Notes: generated from the letters alone by a model not told the origin. DNA of 64,000 nucleotides from Punica granatum (GCF_007655135.1 NC_045132.1:20516354-20580353); one strand, 5' to 3'. Counted from the stretch's first letter, positions 50,510-63,623 are shown. Program-made: numbers and translations.

Positions 50510-50836
50510 TAAAATTTTCAAAAATCATTGACATTGTAGCTATAGAATCATTTTTCGTTGAATGTCGAATTAAATTATTTAAGATTTTAAATATTGATGT
50601 TGCTTGAAGGGAACGGCTGAGAGAGAGATAAACATCGAGAGAAGGAAAGAAATGTGGGAGGGAGGGAGGAAAAGTGAAAAGAAAAGTCGAGAGATGATTG
50701 CGTTAAATGATATATATATTTATATAGTGTAAGTTAGTTATTTTGTTAAAAAAACGTAACATAGTGATGCATTAAGGTTGATTCTTATAGATAAAACTAT
50801 TTGCACGGTTTATTAGATTTTAATATTTCTATTTTA

Positions 50837-50978
50837 TCCTATAAGTCTCATAGTTTTCCTAGTAATCGAAACAAAATTAATAAAAATTCTTCACTAAAGG
50901 GGCATGGATAATCTCACTTAAATATCAAACTCGATACCTCTTACCTGTCAGACGATGGTGTAGCGCAGTGACCAAAAA
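50837..50978 (-). mobile_element. Possible SINE, family 2, copy 5
   Basis: Resembles the reverse-oriented family-2 copies: sequence CTCGATACCTCTTACCTGTC in the B-box region and ATAAGTCTCATAG near the tail. The A-box side is diverged or rearranged. Confidence 0.35.
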
Positions 50979-53117
50979 TTATTTACCTTTATTATAGTAT
51001 AGATAGATATTTTCATTTATGGACAAGTAGTAATTATATATATTGAGTTAACCAAAATAAGCTAAAAATTAAAAAGCTAACCAACGTGTATAGCCGTTTG
51101 TCGTTCTGGTAGCATTTGTTTTCGGCAATAATTATGAAATCCATGACCAATTGCCTTTGGACTCCTTGTTTCTTGTTTGCTTTAATTTTCAACTCCATAT
51201 TGTCCTTTTTGATCCCATTGACTAAGAATAAATATTCGATAAGTATTATTTAGCAAAGTGGTTGTGTGACATTTAATAAATGTGCATATAATTAGTGGTA
51301 GATATGGCTCATAATAGTTTCACAGATTCCCACTTACATGCATTTTGATTAGTTATTACTCATCTAAAATGAATAAATAATACTTATTGAATATTTGGTC
51401 TCTGTATATAGTCTTTGATTAATTTCTTCCGGTGAGTCTTGATTAATTTCTCTTGCCACACCATGATGTTTGTCTTTAATTTAAAAATGGTAGTTCATTT
51501 TTCATTTTCTTTTTTTGGTGGAAAAAGGCAGTTTCGTAGTTCATGAAGCAACTCTATGAAAAATTATTTATGAAAATTCTCTATCTCGGAGACACACGTT
51601 AATTTACGTAAAAGATCTCTCCTGTTGCTGAATTTCTCCGCACGAAAGAAGTGGAAAAAGCTTTTTTGGGTTTCGACGCCTCATTCACCCAAAAAAAAAA
51701 GTTTTCAGGGTGTCCTTACTTTTTCTTTTTCTTCCTTTTCCATGGATGGAATACCATTGTCTGTGATATTGAGATTCCAAGGCCTCTCCCTCCCCTCGTC
51801 AAAGGGATCAAGGTACATTAGCATCATCAATATATCCTAGGACAATAAAAGAAAAAGGCAAAAGGAGATGTTTCTGTGCAACCATTTCAGTGGGCATGTT
51901 TGCATCATTGGCACCGGAAGTGTCCTCTTATGGTGTCACTCGCAAGCTAAAGAGCAATACATGTTGAGGTGAGGCCGTGAGGGAGCACTGCAAATTGCAC
52001 GATGGTGGAACACTTTGAAAAGCAAAAGCTTTCTTTTTCCCGATGAGATCACGAATCAGAGCTTGTCCAGATTGCGTGTGTTTCCCGCATTTTTTGAACC
52101 TCTGCACTGTAGTTAAAGTCTGTCAGCCTACACCGTAATTTGTCAATTGCATCTATCACGCTTGTAGTTGAAAAAGTAAAAGGTTCTTGACAAATTAGGT
52201 TATATATTGCCGGGCAAATGATTCCTAGATAAGAGAATGATTATGTAGATGGACTGCATTTGGTTTGAGCTGTACATTTCTAAAAAATTGTCTTTCTTTT
52301 TCTCCTTTCCACTCATTAATAAGATTACCCTATCAATCATAAACCGTTTTTTTTAAGCCAGTATCTATCGTAAACTTGATATTCAATTTCAAAAATCTTA
52401 TCTATAATTGAGGGAAAGAAACCAGCACCATTTTCATAATTTCTTTGGCTAATAATTGTTTCCAATACATTGCATAAGTATTCATTTTACCTTCAAGCCT
52501 AGTTGGTGAAAGCTCAAAGGTATCCAGGGCTAGCACCTTTTGAGAACAATTTGTTGTGTTTGATAAACCGGCAGTCTTATATGACATCTATAAAGATTCA
52601 CTCTTTTTATTGCGATCCCTGAAAACAACACATACATTAAGAACAAAAAGTAATGTTATTATAGTTGTAAATTATTCGGTTTTAGAGCTAGAAAATTATT
52701 CAATTTAGTTATAATGCATGACAATTACTTATATGAATCAAAGGGAACACTGAGCTAGCTAAGCTTTGGTACGATCCAACCCCCGGGTGGCCAAGTTGGG
52801 ATTCCGGATAGCTGAATTGAGTTGGATTTGTGCAAGTGTGCCTAGTGCCTGCCCCATATATTTCAGTGAGTGGTGGGGGTGGCAGCAGCATCCATACGTG
52901 CTATTTAAAGATTATATATGTTGGGAACTATATGATCATGAGATAAGAAAACAAACTAGTTTTCTTGGAAAGCAATTTGCAGAAAAGAAATTTCCGAAAT
53001 TAAAATGTTATGCAAAATATGCCACCATGGATTGGTTCGAAATCGATATACCTCTTGCACTTACATAAGATTTTGTGTTTGAGTTTTGTGAATAAAGAAA
53101 ATCCATGATTGTATCAA

Positions 53118-53256
53118 AGAGGGTGTAGCGCCATGACAACCAAGAAGTTGTATATTCGATGCCCAGTAGGACTGCTCGTACTCTTTTATTGTTATTAGGA
53201 TTTCTATTTCAGTGTATTAGGCCATAAACTTCTCTTATTACTGAGGAAAAAAAAAA
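53118..53256 (+). mobile_element. tRNA-derived SINE, family 2, copy 1
   Basis: Starts AGAGGGTGTAGCGCCATGAC (A-box-like TAGCGCCATGA), has TATTCGATGCCCAG (B-box-like) about 33 bases on, then TTAGGCCATAAACTTCTC and a 10-base A-tail. Confidence 0.65.
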
Positions 53257-53767
53257 GAAAATCCACTAATGTGAGAGGTTTGATGGCTTCCCCGAAATTA
53301 AGTTAGTCGGGATCCATTGGATATCTAGATATCAGGCGACGGCGTAAAGCGGAAGAATTTTATTTTTGCAAAATACCTCGAGTCTAAATTAGCAACACCG
53401 ATTTTTTTTTTTGGCTGGATAATTAGAAATACCGATGAAGTGAACATTTTCAATTCTTTTTCTTTGTAATTATTTTATCGAAGGCAGGCCATTAAATGCT
53501 CAACAAGTCTTTATGAATTCCCAAGAAATTCCTTGCAGCTTGACACAACGAAAATTTGCCTTGATTGAGAGTTGGAAAGAGGTCCTTGTACTTCACCAAA
53601 GATTAGATCCCAATAACTGCCCTGGCCGACAGGGACAAATTCCTGAAGTTAATATTCTGATAAATAAATAGTCTTAATCTAATAAATACATTTAGAAAAG
53701 TCAAGAAAGAGTTAGAACATAGTAACACACACCCTCACCTAAGAATTAAAGATATTCCAGATTGAGA

Positions 53768-53924
53768 AAGATGGTGTAATACCGTGGCACATGTTCACAC
53801 TTGATAACTAATAGGTTCTAGGTTCGATTCTAGTGATGATTCTATCAATACCCATTTATTAGCTATTAAGATTTTTATTTCGTTATAATAAGTCCATAAA
53901 CCTCTCTTCTTGTCACAAAAAAAA
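53768..53924 (+). mobile_element. tRNA-derived SINE, family 2, copy 2
   Basis: Starts GATGGTGTAATACCGTGGCAC, has a near-perfect B-box GGTTCGATTCTAG, then AAGTCCATAAACCTCTCTTC and an 8-base A-tail. Same layout as the copy at 53118. Confidence 0.7.
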
Positions 53925-54172
53925 GAATTTTTAGGTTTAATTCTTATTAATGCATGGAACTACTTGTATCCCTTATGTAGCTTTCCATTTCTTTGTATCG
54001 GTCCTATGACCTCATTTTAAAAAGATTGTGAAAAGTAAATCTAAGCGATTTCCATCGAAAATTTTCTTCATTTGCAACTGCTGTAAGGCTTGGGTTGGGA
54101 CTATTGTTGCTAAAATAAAAGTGTTGAAGTATTATTACCGAAAAACTAGTGCTGATTTTAAAATAGATAAAT

Positions 54173-54397
54173 GCGTTTGGGAGGTAAGAATTTAAAAATA
54201 CTAAAGTTAAATTAATGCTTACATAGAGAATAAGCAAAAACAATTTTTATAAGCACCTATCAATTTTCTAGATAAAATTACGTTTTCAACCGTAGAAATT
54301 AGTCAAACCATGATTTTGAAAGAATTCATCAAACACCTCTTCTGCTTAAAATTCAATAAAATAAACATTTATTCAACTATTACTGCACTCCAAATGA
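54173..54397. mobile_element. Possible MITE
   Basis: About 225 bp, AT-rich, with short complementary ends (GCGTTTGG at left, CCAAATGA at right) and hyphenated internal complementarity. Weak call. Confidence 0.3.
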
Positions 54398-56258
54398 AGC
54401 CTAAATCATATATAAACTTGACCAATTTACCTAATTAAACTTTTGCAGCTCGCAAGTCTTTTTTTTCGCCCCCATTTTTCGATTATTAGGGAGATTCATG
54501 GACATAATACAGTAAAATAAAAATTTTTATAGCTTGTTCTACCGAAAATAATCTTAATAGCTTGTAACTGAAAAAAAATAAAATTAATAGCTAATAAATC
54601 TTGCAAGTCTCTTTCGATCATGTTATTTTGAGATTGACAAAAGAAGAAAATGTTATCTCCTAATCCTCTCGTATTTGTCTGCGTTCTCAGGTGCACTTCC
54701 ACGGAACATGAAAGCATCATGTAATTTACTTATGAGTACCAATTGAAAAACGTTGCACTAGCAGAATATATGTCCACTCGGAGAGAATAATTATCATCCA
54801 ACACCCCCACCGTCCAAAACATCCTAAAAATGCACTAAGCTGAATCTCGTACTGAATGGTCGACAGACAGTTTTGACATTCGAGCCAACCCCATTTGAAT
54901 TGAGTGCCCTCTGTGTAGGAGGTCATGCATGCATATTCATATCGAAATTTCTTGCTGAAAGTGCTTAAAGTTTTCGCGTTTGAAGAACAATATTTTGTAC
55001 TAGTGCGAAACACTTATCTGAAACATTTTTTTACTTATGCAATAACAATATTACGTACAAGAGAAAGCATTCTGTGAAATGTGAAAGAGTAGTTGTACAA
55101 AAATTTTTTGCAGTTAATTCAAAAGCTTTGTATAAAGAAACTTTTCAATTCAGTACGAAGCATTATTATTTTTTATGTGAAAATTTTGGTACAAAAAGAA
55201 TAATATTTCATACACAAATGCTTTTTTTTTTGTCTAGATAGAAGGGTGCGCAAGAAAATGGAAAAGAAAAAGGGTTAGGATGGAGAGTATTATTTCATTC
55301 TTATATATATATATATATATATTAAATCGAGAATATTTTGTTTCAATAGAAAATAAAAGAAGAACTTAGATTGAGATCAGAAGAAATGAAATGATCGAAT
55401 AACAATCTTCCTTCAAATCAATTCCCCCTCTTCCCAACCCCATCATCCAAGGAAGGCAAAATCAAAGCTATATTATCTGCAATCACTGATCAAGCTATCT
55501 TATGATTAGGATTCAAGATAAATCGAAGCAAATAGAATGTCTATGCAAACAGTTAATTCGTAGAAAATGTAAAAAGGAAGGTTTATTCTCACGTCCGTCC
55601 ATTCTTTTTATTCGGCACGACAAGTTAATATGAGTACTTATGTTTATTTATGTACTGGGGCGGCCAAAGTAATCCAATGTAAAAAGGGGAAGGTTTACAG
55701 CTAGTTCATCCTCACATCTATCACCAAAATCTTCTCACATAAGATGCATCTATACATTCTGAAATTATTGAAACGATTCTTATAAAAGCATGTGTGTAAT
55801 CACTATATACTAGGCCTATATTGATTGGATCCATTTTCAGTCAAAAATTCGACCCGGTAGATTGTAGTATCAAATATCTAATAAACTAATATATTTTTTT
55901 ATCGATGAACTGATGTGAGACAATAACACTCACCATTATGTGACAACGTGTGATGTTGCTACTGCACCAACACTTTTCACGTGGACTTAAACAATCAGCC
56001 TTTAATAACTGACCACAAGCTAGGCCACATCCGAGATAAAGTAGGTAAACATGCGCATTTTGGCTGACCCTCGACAAATAAGACACTGAACTTGGCGTGA
56101 TATGAGCCTACAAATGAGCATGCGGACGCGTAACACTCTCTAATACTATGTAAAATTTTTAGTGGGTCTAGTGATTGATTCCATATCCAGCTCAAAAGTT
56201 CGAGCTAATAGGTTGTGACTCTGATCTTTTATAAATCCATAGATTTCTTATAAATATT

Positions 56259-56413
56259 CTTTTTTTAGTTGAAGGAGGTATACAAGTCTAGTACAATGAA
56301 TAAAAATAATAAATACCTAATAAAGGGGTACATGTAGTCTCACAATGTGTATTGAATCTGAAACTTCTTGGTTATTAAGCGAATGCGTTCGTCATTGCAC
56401 TATACCCTCTTTG
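56259..56413 (-). mobile_element. tRNA-derived SINE, family 2, copy 3
   Basis: On the minus strand starts AAAGAGGGTATAGTGCAATGAC, has CAGATTCAATACAC at the B-box position, ends with ACTTGTATACCTCC and an A-run. Confidence 0.6.
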
Positions 56414-56465
56414 ATTTTCTTATCAATATTCTGATGTGGGAAAATGACTATCTACGATATTAATT

Positions 56466-56592
56466 CCTTTTTTTATTTTTTGATACAAAGGAAGTTCATA
56501 AATCTGATAAAGGGAAATTGAAGGCAAGAATTGTATATGAATCTCTTAGTTCTTAGACGAGAATGCATGTCACAACGTTACACCTTCTTTCT
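56466..56592 (-). mobile_element. tRNA-derived SINE, family 2, copy 4
   Basis: On the minus strand starts GAAGGTGTAACGTTGTGACATG and ends ATTTATGAACTTCCTTTG plus an A-rich tail; the B-box region is diverged. Only 53 bases from copy 3 in the same orientation. Confidence 0.55.
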
Positions 56593-57470
56593 CATTAATA
56601 TTCTTCACCATAAGGAAAATGCGATGTTTATGGTAAAAGAATCACATTCCATCACGAAAACAAACAAGCATCATTGCACATACTCTTTTGAACCTCCTTA
56701 AACGGCTTCTAAATCATAATCACACTTTTAGAAGAAAAAAAGACCACCAGCATTCTGATAGACAGGGGACCCGACATGGAAAGAGATCGAGAAAGTCGAA
56801 GATATATATCCGTCGGAAAGAAATCGCACTTCTCTCTGAGATGAGTGGTGTAATTTTGTTTCAGTAAAGCCCTAATTTGACCAGGTGCATGAGAGCATGA
56901 ATTTCGATACGTATTCTAACTTCGTGGTGCCGTGCACGTTTTAATTTCCATCTATATCCACATTTTCTAAGCACAAAATGGGGGTAACCCGCTTAATTAA
57001 AATCTAAAGTTATGCCCTGAGGAAAGTCCATTAATTAATAAATGAACAGCCAGGGTTACTTCTATCTCATTGTAAAAGCCCGCGGGAAAATCTTAGATGA
57101 TCCTACCTCACATTGACGTGGTAAGGAAGAAATCAATAAGAATTTTCTAATAAAAAATAATTATGATAATTATTCGAGTGACTAACACTAATTTTTCTAT
57201 TTCATATAATTTAATTACTGCTTCCTCATACTACGCGATGAGGTAGGTTCACCTAAGAACTTCTCCTCATGCGTGGACTCAATGCTTAAATATTGATGGA
57301 AAGTGACTTAATTAATTATGTGGATGATATAGTCAAAGGAATTATAGTTCATATGGAGAATTGCAATGGACAAGTAATGTTTTCTACTAGTTAAGTGAGT
57401 TCTGACTAGTTATCATATATACTTCATTGCCGTCCCATTATGTTCTGATTAGATAGCCCGTTATTATACA

Positions 57471-57471
57471 C

Positions 57472-57517
<46 letters not shown>

Positions 57518-57518
57518 C
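57471..57518. repeat. (CATA)n(TA)n microsatellite
   Basis: About seven CATA units pass directly into about ten TA units. Confidence 0.9.
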
Positions 57519-59526
57519 TATGGGGTAATCTATCTTAGGACATTCTCATGTTTCTAGCCTTCTACTAGTTTTTTTTTTCCCTTTCTTAATGTTCTTTTTT
57601 TTTATATGTGTGGATAAGATCTCAAGGACAATAATGATTTCTTACGTATTACTTTTCTTTAGTCTATTGAAGGGAGGGTCCGCCTCCGAGGGCACACAAG
57701 ATACGGGAGAAGAAACAAATGACAAACTTCAATAGTACCAACTATAAACATAATTTCAGGAGTGACGAGAGGGAATATAAGTAAAGAAAATGAGTGTAGC
57801 ACAATAATACATAATCTCACCTGAAATGAACAAATTCATGATCTAGGACTTCTCCGACCCAATTATATTTCTTTTCCTTTACTTGGCTCAGATTTCTTTT
57901 ATAACAATAAAAAAAACACCAAATTCATATTGTTTATGGATTATCATTTATTTGATAAATCTGAAGTTCTCCAGTAATATAACGTGCATGCTTGAATCAA
58001 TCTTCTTCTTCATGTTAGTTTGCCAAGTGGTGGGTTGTTTTTTTTCCATCTTTCCTTCCATTGCAGAAGAGGCTCAAGAGCCTAGTTAGAACATAAAATA
58101 AGAGAAATAAAGGGATATGAAAGGGTCATTGATTGATGAGAAACGAATCTTGGTTCCATTTGAAATTGATAGGTTGTATACGATCTTTTTTTTTTCCTAA
58201 TTTGATTTTTTATTCCCTTCTAAGGCGGCCGCATAACCTCCCTTTCTAATAACATTTTTTTTTGATGAATTTTCTAATAACAAATAACAAAATTTGCCAC
58301 ACTTGTTGAATGCTCACCGCTAGACCTAGAATATTTGTTTAATTATAATGAGGAATCTCGAAGTGCTACTTCTGTTTAAGATTCTAAAGTACCAGTTGTG
58401 ACTAGTAGCTCCCATTCTATGTTTTGGTTAAAATTGAGCGCAACTAAGAGTTTATACCCCCCAAAAAAGGAAAAATTAATCAAGAATAACAAGGGAATAT
58501 TCTTATAAATTTCCCACACACCGTATAGAATCCAAATTAGCCAATAGGCTACGGCTGTGAAAATTCTTTTTCAGAAATATATATAGAAGAAAGAAGAAGA
58601 GGATTCTTCTTATCATTTCTATTTTAATGTTCCCCATTCGGTGAACATTCTTATCATTTCTATTACGTGAATGAAACCATCTCATAATCTGTAAGCAATA
58701 AATTCTTCCCGATTGTATATTGAAAAAGAAATCTCGGGTCTCGTTCACTTTACATATTGAACTCCCTACCTATTTCAGTTTAAAAACTTGTAATTTCTCC
58801 TGTAATTGACTATGATTACTTGAAGTGACCAATGCATCACTTCTAGCCCGAAGTTGTAGGATCAACTTGAAGTGCTGATCCTGGCTAGGATTATATTGCC
58901 GGCTGATCATTAGTTGATACGAGGACTTCCGTGATATGCATGCGGTGGCAATATTTTTTGAGTGACTATTGGGGCTTCTCGCTCGTGCAATATTATGGGG
59001 ATTCTATTCCATATGTAGACAAATATCGATGGGCACTTGGTTAATGGATCTACGGTCCGAGTTGGCCTGTTGAGAATCCAAAAGCTGTAGCCCACAGTAA
59101 AGGAACTGTCAGTAGATGCCATTGTTCCTTTTGGAGAATCCAAAGGGGATTGTCCTATCGATGGAAAGTCCGGATAATTTCTCATTTTATTCACTTCCCT
59201 TTTTCCAGAAAAGGCATGTCAAATATGTCTTTGGTAATTGATTCTAGCTGGAAAGTTTAGAGCATATGATTAGAATATGTCTGGCAGCTTCTTGCTTAAT
59301 TTGTCATTCATTGGCTCGAAATAATATAGCTGCTAGGGATAGGATATTTCTCCGGATATATATATATATATATATATGTATAAACAATTTAAAACGTTAA
59401 TTTAGTAAAATTTTGAAATTAATGAACAAAAACGACATATTCTAAATATCAGTCTTATTAGATAATGATATGGTTTTAGTGATTAACCTTGTTCCAAACA
59501 TATACTCATATAACCTCCCTTATGGA

Positions 59527-60543
59527 TACATGGAGATTGCTCATGGAACTGGAGGAAATTAATGCAGATCAGAGCTCTCATGTTCCCTTATATTAGATGC
59601 AGAGTTGGTTCAGGTATAACTGTGTCTTTTTGGTACGATACATGGTTACCTGTTGGCCCATTGATCAAATATTGTTGCAGAGGACTTCAGTGTTTCCCTT
59701 CACTCAAGGAGCATGCAAAAGTTAGTGCTGTTATGGTGGAGGGCAATGGCACTGGCTGAGGAGCTCGGACCTACATGCTACTTTGATCCGGAACTTGGCT
59801 ACAACACTCGAATCTTCCAACTAGGATAGAGTCTTATGGACCCCCCAAAACTCTGGACAGTACTCTATTGCTAATGCTTGGGAGTGCCTTAGACCCAAAG
59901 ACCCAAAAGCGGAATGGAGAAATGCAATATGGTTTGATGGACATCTTCCTCGCTCTTCTTTTATTAGCTGGCTCAGTGTACATAATAGATTAGCTACTAA
60001 GGACCAGCTATTAAAATGGGGGATTTAACTTGTGTCAACTGAATGTGAATTTTGCAATATGCAGAGGGAGACCCGCGATCACCTTTTTTTTGAATGTCCA
60101 GTCATCCAACGAATTTGGAAAAGTCTGTTGGCCCAAATCTGTTTGCACCGAACTACGGTGAGTTGGAATACAGAATTCTGCTGGATTACTTCTCTTTGAG
60201 GCAAGAAGCTTGATGTTATTTACCTAAAACTTCTTTGGACTTACTACATATACTGTATATGGCGAAAAAGGAATGTCAGGACTTACCAAAGGCATATCTC
60301 ACCTTCAGCTGCTATAGTTCGGAAGGTTTTTGCAGATGTAAAAGCGAAGCTGTGTGTTTACCCCCGTCTCTCACATGTTGCCTTAGTTGGTCACATGTTT
60401 AACCCTCTCGATTTTTCTCATAGCTAAATAGTATTCTTTTGGGGTGGAGTTTGGAGTTTCTTAGTCTTTCATGATGTACTGGGTGAATGGCCTCTGATGT
60501 AATTACTTTTGATTAATGAAAATTTGCCATTTATCCAAAAAAA
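59527..60543 (+). pseudogene. Decayed non-LTR retrotransposon (LINE) 3' end
   Basis: Reads as the end of a plant L1-type ORF2. The first part gives SWNWRKLMQIRALM and VSFWYDTWLPVGPL. After a frame change come AWECLRPKDPKAEWRNAIWF, SSFISWLSVHNRLATKDQLL and CEFCNMQRETRDHLFFECP, which is the reverse-transcriptase zinc-binding region, then YIYCIWRKRNVRTYQ. It is broken by stops (TGA 59758-59760, TAA 60026-60028, TGA 60197-60199) and at least one frameshift, so it cannot act. A 3' UTR ends at an A-run near 60537-60543. The catalytic part of the reverse transcriptase is absent, as in 5'-truncated insertions. Confidence 0.85.
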
Positions 60544-61599
60544 CTTCACGTGGTGAGGAGAGCTGGAGAAGTATTAATTCATATGAACAAGAAACCATGT
60601 CGCTAATTAACAACATTTTATGATTTATTATTTGTTACTTAACATATTTGGCATCCATTATATGTATAAAATTAATGAGAAATTCTAGCATGAGACACTG
60701 AATAATGTCCCATGGTGAGACATATACTTTTTTCCTCATTTAAGTATTAAAACTTACATTTTAACCCATAGTTTTTTTAATATCGTTAAAATGTCATCGG
60801 GTCACATTGTAAAATAATCAAATATGTTGGATTGATAATATCTCGCAACTAGAGGCTGACACGTGTCACAATCAATACCCAACTCATTAACCGCTCTTAC
60901 TCGTACCACGACAAAGCCGACCCGACTCTATTGAAACAAACGTTTTTTTCAAGAAAATTGGTTTAATACAAGGCGGTTCATAATTAAATCGGACCGATTC
61001 GTACATTTGGTTTAAAAATTTAGTTATTCTTCTAAAACACCATCTTCGGCCATGGCTTCTATCATTGCCAGAGAAAAGAAGGTCGAACTTAGGTTTTCAT
61101 TGGAGAATTACAATTGAATGAAATAATACATAATCAAGTGAATCAAACGGATGAATTTGGTCATCTTATGATTAAATTTCATGAACGAATTATGTCTGGC
61201 CATGCTCCTACATGCTAATGACGGCCATTGGCAGTTGACTTGTCATGCAGTTGGGTGAAAATTGGAATTGGACGAACATAGCATGGCAGGACACAAATTT
61301 ATTAAACTGCAACAAAGATTGTGGAAAGGAAATGAGACTGTTGCATTAAGGGTCGACATAATTTAAAGATGATGAACGCCATCAACAATGGCGGCTTCCG
61401 GTGAATGAACGACTGCCTTTCTTTTAGTTGTCCACAAAAAAAAAATGGGGAAAAAATATCTTCCCTAGTTTAACTTCCTTAAAATATGGAATGTTAGTTT
61501 TTATGGGGATCACCATCCCTAAAATAATGAAATAAGAAAGGTAAAATAAATTTAGGAAGAAAAGGTAAAAAAAATCTAAAAAGCACAGTTCTTGTAACC
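60544..61599. other. AT-rich intergenic DNA
   Basis: No gene seen. Contains one arm (about 60688-60725) of an inverted pair whose partner is at 63898-63932, and ACACGTGT near 60860. Confidence 0.4.
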
Positions 61600-62600
61600 A
61601 CCATTTTAGAATTACTTGATGTTATCTCTTTAGTTAAATTTTCTTATGCAGATTATAGAATTGGTCAAGGCCAATATATAAATATACGAACTTATTAGTT
61701 TTTTATCAGGGTTTTCTTCTCTGATACTTTTGTTTTCCCTCCTAAAGAAATTTATAATCGTAATTACTATTTATAACATAAATGAGTTATGACGGACATT
61801 ACAATTAGCTTGAGCTAATAAAAATAAAAAAATAAAAAGATAGTTTTATTCCAAATATTTCTTTCTATCATGTGGTCGTCATCATTGTTGCATTAATGAA
61901 CAACTGAGATTATAAACAGAAATAGAATATGAAAGCTGCCCTTGGCAAATCATTCAATGAACCAAAATCAGTATTATTAGAAGTTTTTAACAACTACTTG
62001 TTATTATCCCTTTAGTTAGATTTGCTTAAGTGAATTATATAATTGGTCTAGGTCAATATATAAACATACAAACTTATTAGTTTTTCATCATGGTCCTTTT
62101 CACCAATGCTTCTTTTTTTTCCTCCTAAAGAAATTTATATTCCTAAGACTATTTATAGCACAAATAAGCTTTGACAGAGATCACAATTAGCTTTAGCCAA
62201 TATAAAAACAAAATAAAAGTTAGTTTTATTCCAAATATTTGTTTCTATCAAATGGTTGTCGTCATTGTTGCATTTATCAACAATTGAGACTATAAACAAG
62301 AATAGAACATGAACGCCGGCCTTGGCAAGTCATTCAATAAACCAAATTCAGTCTCACTCGAAGTCTTCAACAATTAGTCATTATTATCTCTTTAGTTAGA
62401 TTTGCTTAAGCGAATTAAAGAATTGACCTAGGCCTATATATATATATACACGAGCTTATTTTTATCAGGGTCTCCTTCACTGATGCTTTTGTTTTCTCTT
62501 CTAAAGAAATTCATATTGTTAAGACTATTTGTAGCACAAATGAGCTTTGGCAGATATGACAATTAGCTTGAACCAGTAATACAAAATAGTTTTAAAAAGA
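61600..62600. repeat. Decayed tandem array, unit about 381 bp, ~2.6 copies
   Basis: The same landmarks recur in order: TATCTCTTTAGTTA at 61623, 62005 and 62385; CAATATATAAA(T/C)ATAC plus AACTTATTAG; CTCCTAAAGAAATTTATA; GACAATTAGCTT; then TTTATTCCAAATATTT and CATTGTTGCATT in the first two units. The third unit stops near 62600. Copies are roughly 80% alike by eye. Non-coding. Confidence 0.85.
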
Positions 62601-63176
62601 AAAATTACCTCAATTAACTAACGAAATATCATTGGAAAGTATCAAACCAGAAAAATGTTGCAAAATATTCCTTAATATCAAGGAACAAAATAAGGAAATT
62701 ATTGTTGCAAAAAAAAAAACTGATCAGAGACCTAAAAAAGAATCAAAAAGATCAACATGGGCTAGCCTTCGGCGAACTCTCCGAAAATTCTATGGCAAGT
62801 CTTGAGCCATGGTGCGGTTGACGAAGTAAAGCAAAACATGTCGGTAGGATTGGCCATTGTAATCCAAACCGATTTCCAATCGTAATGGCAAGATGTCCAA
62901 CAGGAGGTTCTTTTCACACCGAATGTATCGCGAAATTGATGAGGGAGTTAATGTTTCAATTCCGGTGAATAAATGTTTCAACTAAATACAAAGAAATGAG
63001 AACCCTGATTGTTTATAGTAGCAATTTGATGATCGAAAAGACATAAAATTTTGTATTAATTGCTAGATGATAGTCGAATATGGTGATTGGAATTGAAAAT
63101 GATAGAATGAAAAACTTGAAAAAAACTGGTTAAGAAAACAATAGAATGAATCAAAGAAAAACATAACAAACCTTAT
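62601..63176. other. Intergenic DNA, no gene seen
   Basis: The minus-strand frame at 62790-62981 (FTGIETLTPSSISRYIRCEKN...) has no recognised domain and no splice context. Confidence 0.4.
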
Positions 63177-63623
63177 TAATAAATATGGTAAATTGCACTG
63201 GTGGTCCAAAACGTTTTACAAATATTTCAATATGGTACAAAAAGTTTTTTTTTCTACTTGATGGTACAAAATGTTTCAAAATTGTTTCAGTATAATACAA
63301 ACCGTAATCTCGCTATTAACACCGTCAAGCCGTCCCTTACAAGATCTGTAAATTTTGCATCATTATGTAACTTACATAAAATATTTTGTACTATTAAGTT
63401 ACAACTTCAAAACATTTTGCACCATCATGTAACGTCCCACAAAAATCGATTTTGCACCATCAGCATCGACTTGACGGCGTCAATAGTGAAATGACGGTTT
63501 GTACTATACTGAAACAATTTTGAAACATTTTATACCATTAAGTAGCAAAAAAAAACTTTTTGTACCATATTGAAATATTTGTAAAACTTTTTGGATTACT
63601 AGTGCAATTTACCGTAATAAATA
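63177..63623. mobile_element. Foldback MITE with exact 9-bp target duplication (Mutator-like)
   Basis: The element spans 63186-63614 (429 bp), flanked on both sides by TAATAAATA (63177-63185 and 63615-63623). Long terminal inverted repeats of about 130-150 bp begin GGTAAATTGCACT and continue through TTTACAAATATTTCAATATGG and the GTACAAAAAG region. A central part has ACCGTCAAG/CTTGACGG. A 9-bp duplication with long inverted repeats fits Mutator-type (MULE) non-autonomous elements. The frame at 63201-63494 reads through the repeat and is not a gene. Confidence 0.88.

Larger units (their letters stand above)
49546..59526. other. Repeat-rich region without recognised genes (part 2)
   Basis: Contains a strong hairpin, up to five family-2 SINE copies, a possible MITE at 54173-54397, a related pair of short repeats (55808-55896, 56159-56247) and microsatellites near 55303, 57471 and 59358. 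The 100-residue frame at 52766-53068 has no recognisable domain. The minus-strand frame at 58910-59194 may be transposon-derived but was not identified. Confidence 0.5.

Noticed and set aside
52766..53068. 100-residue plus-strand frame
   Set aside because: Longest frame in the area but no domain or family resemblance; could be a relic and was not called.
53118..53160. tRNA gene
   Set aside because: A- and B-box-like motifs are present, but there is no cloverleaf and an A-tail follows, so it was called a SINE.
61600..62600. CRISPR-like array
   Set aside because: Units of 381 bp without short repeat/spacer structure in a plant nuclear genome.
63201..63494. 97-residue plus-strand frame
   Set aside because: Lies wholly inside the foldback MITE and translates its inverted repeat.
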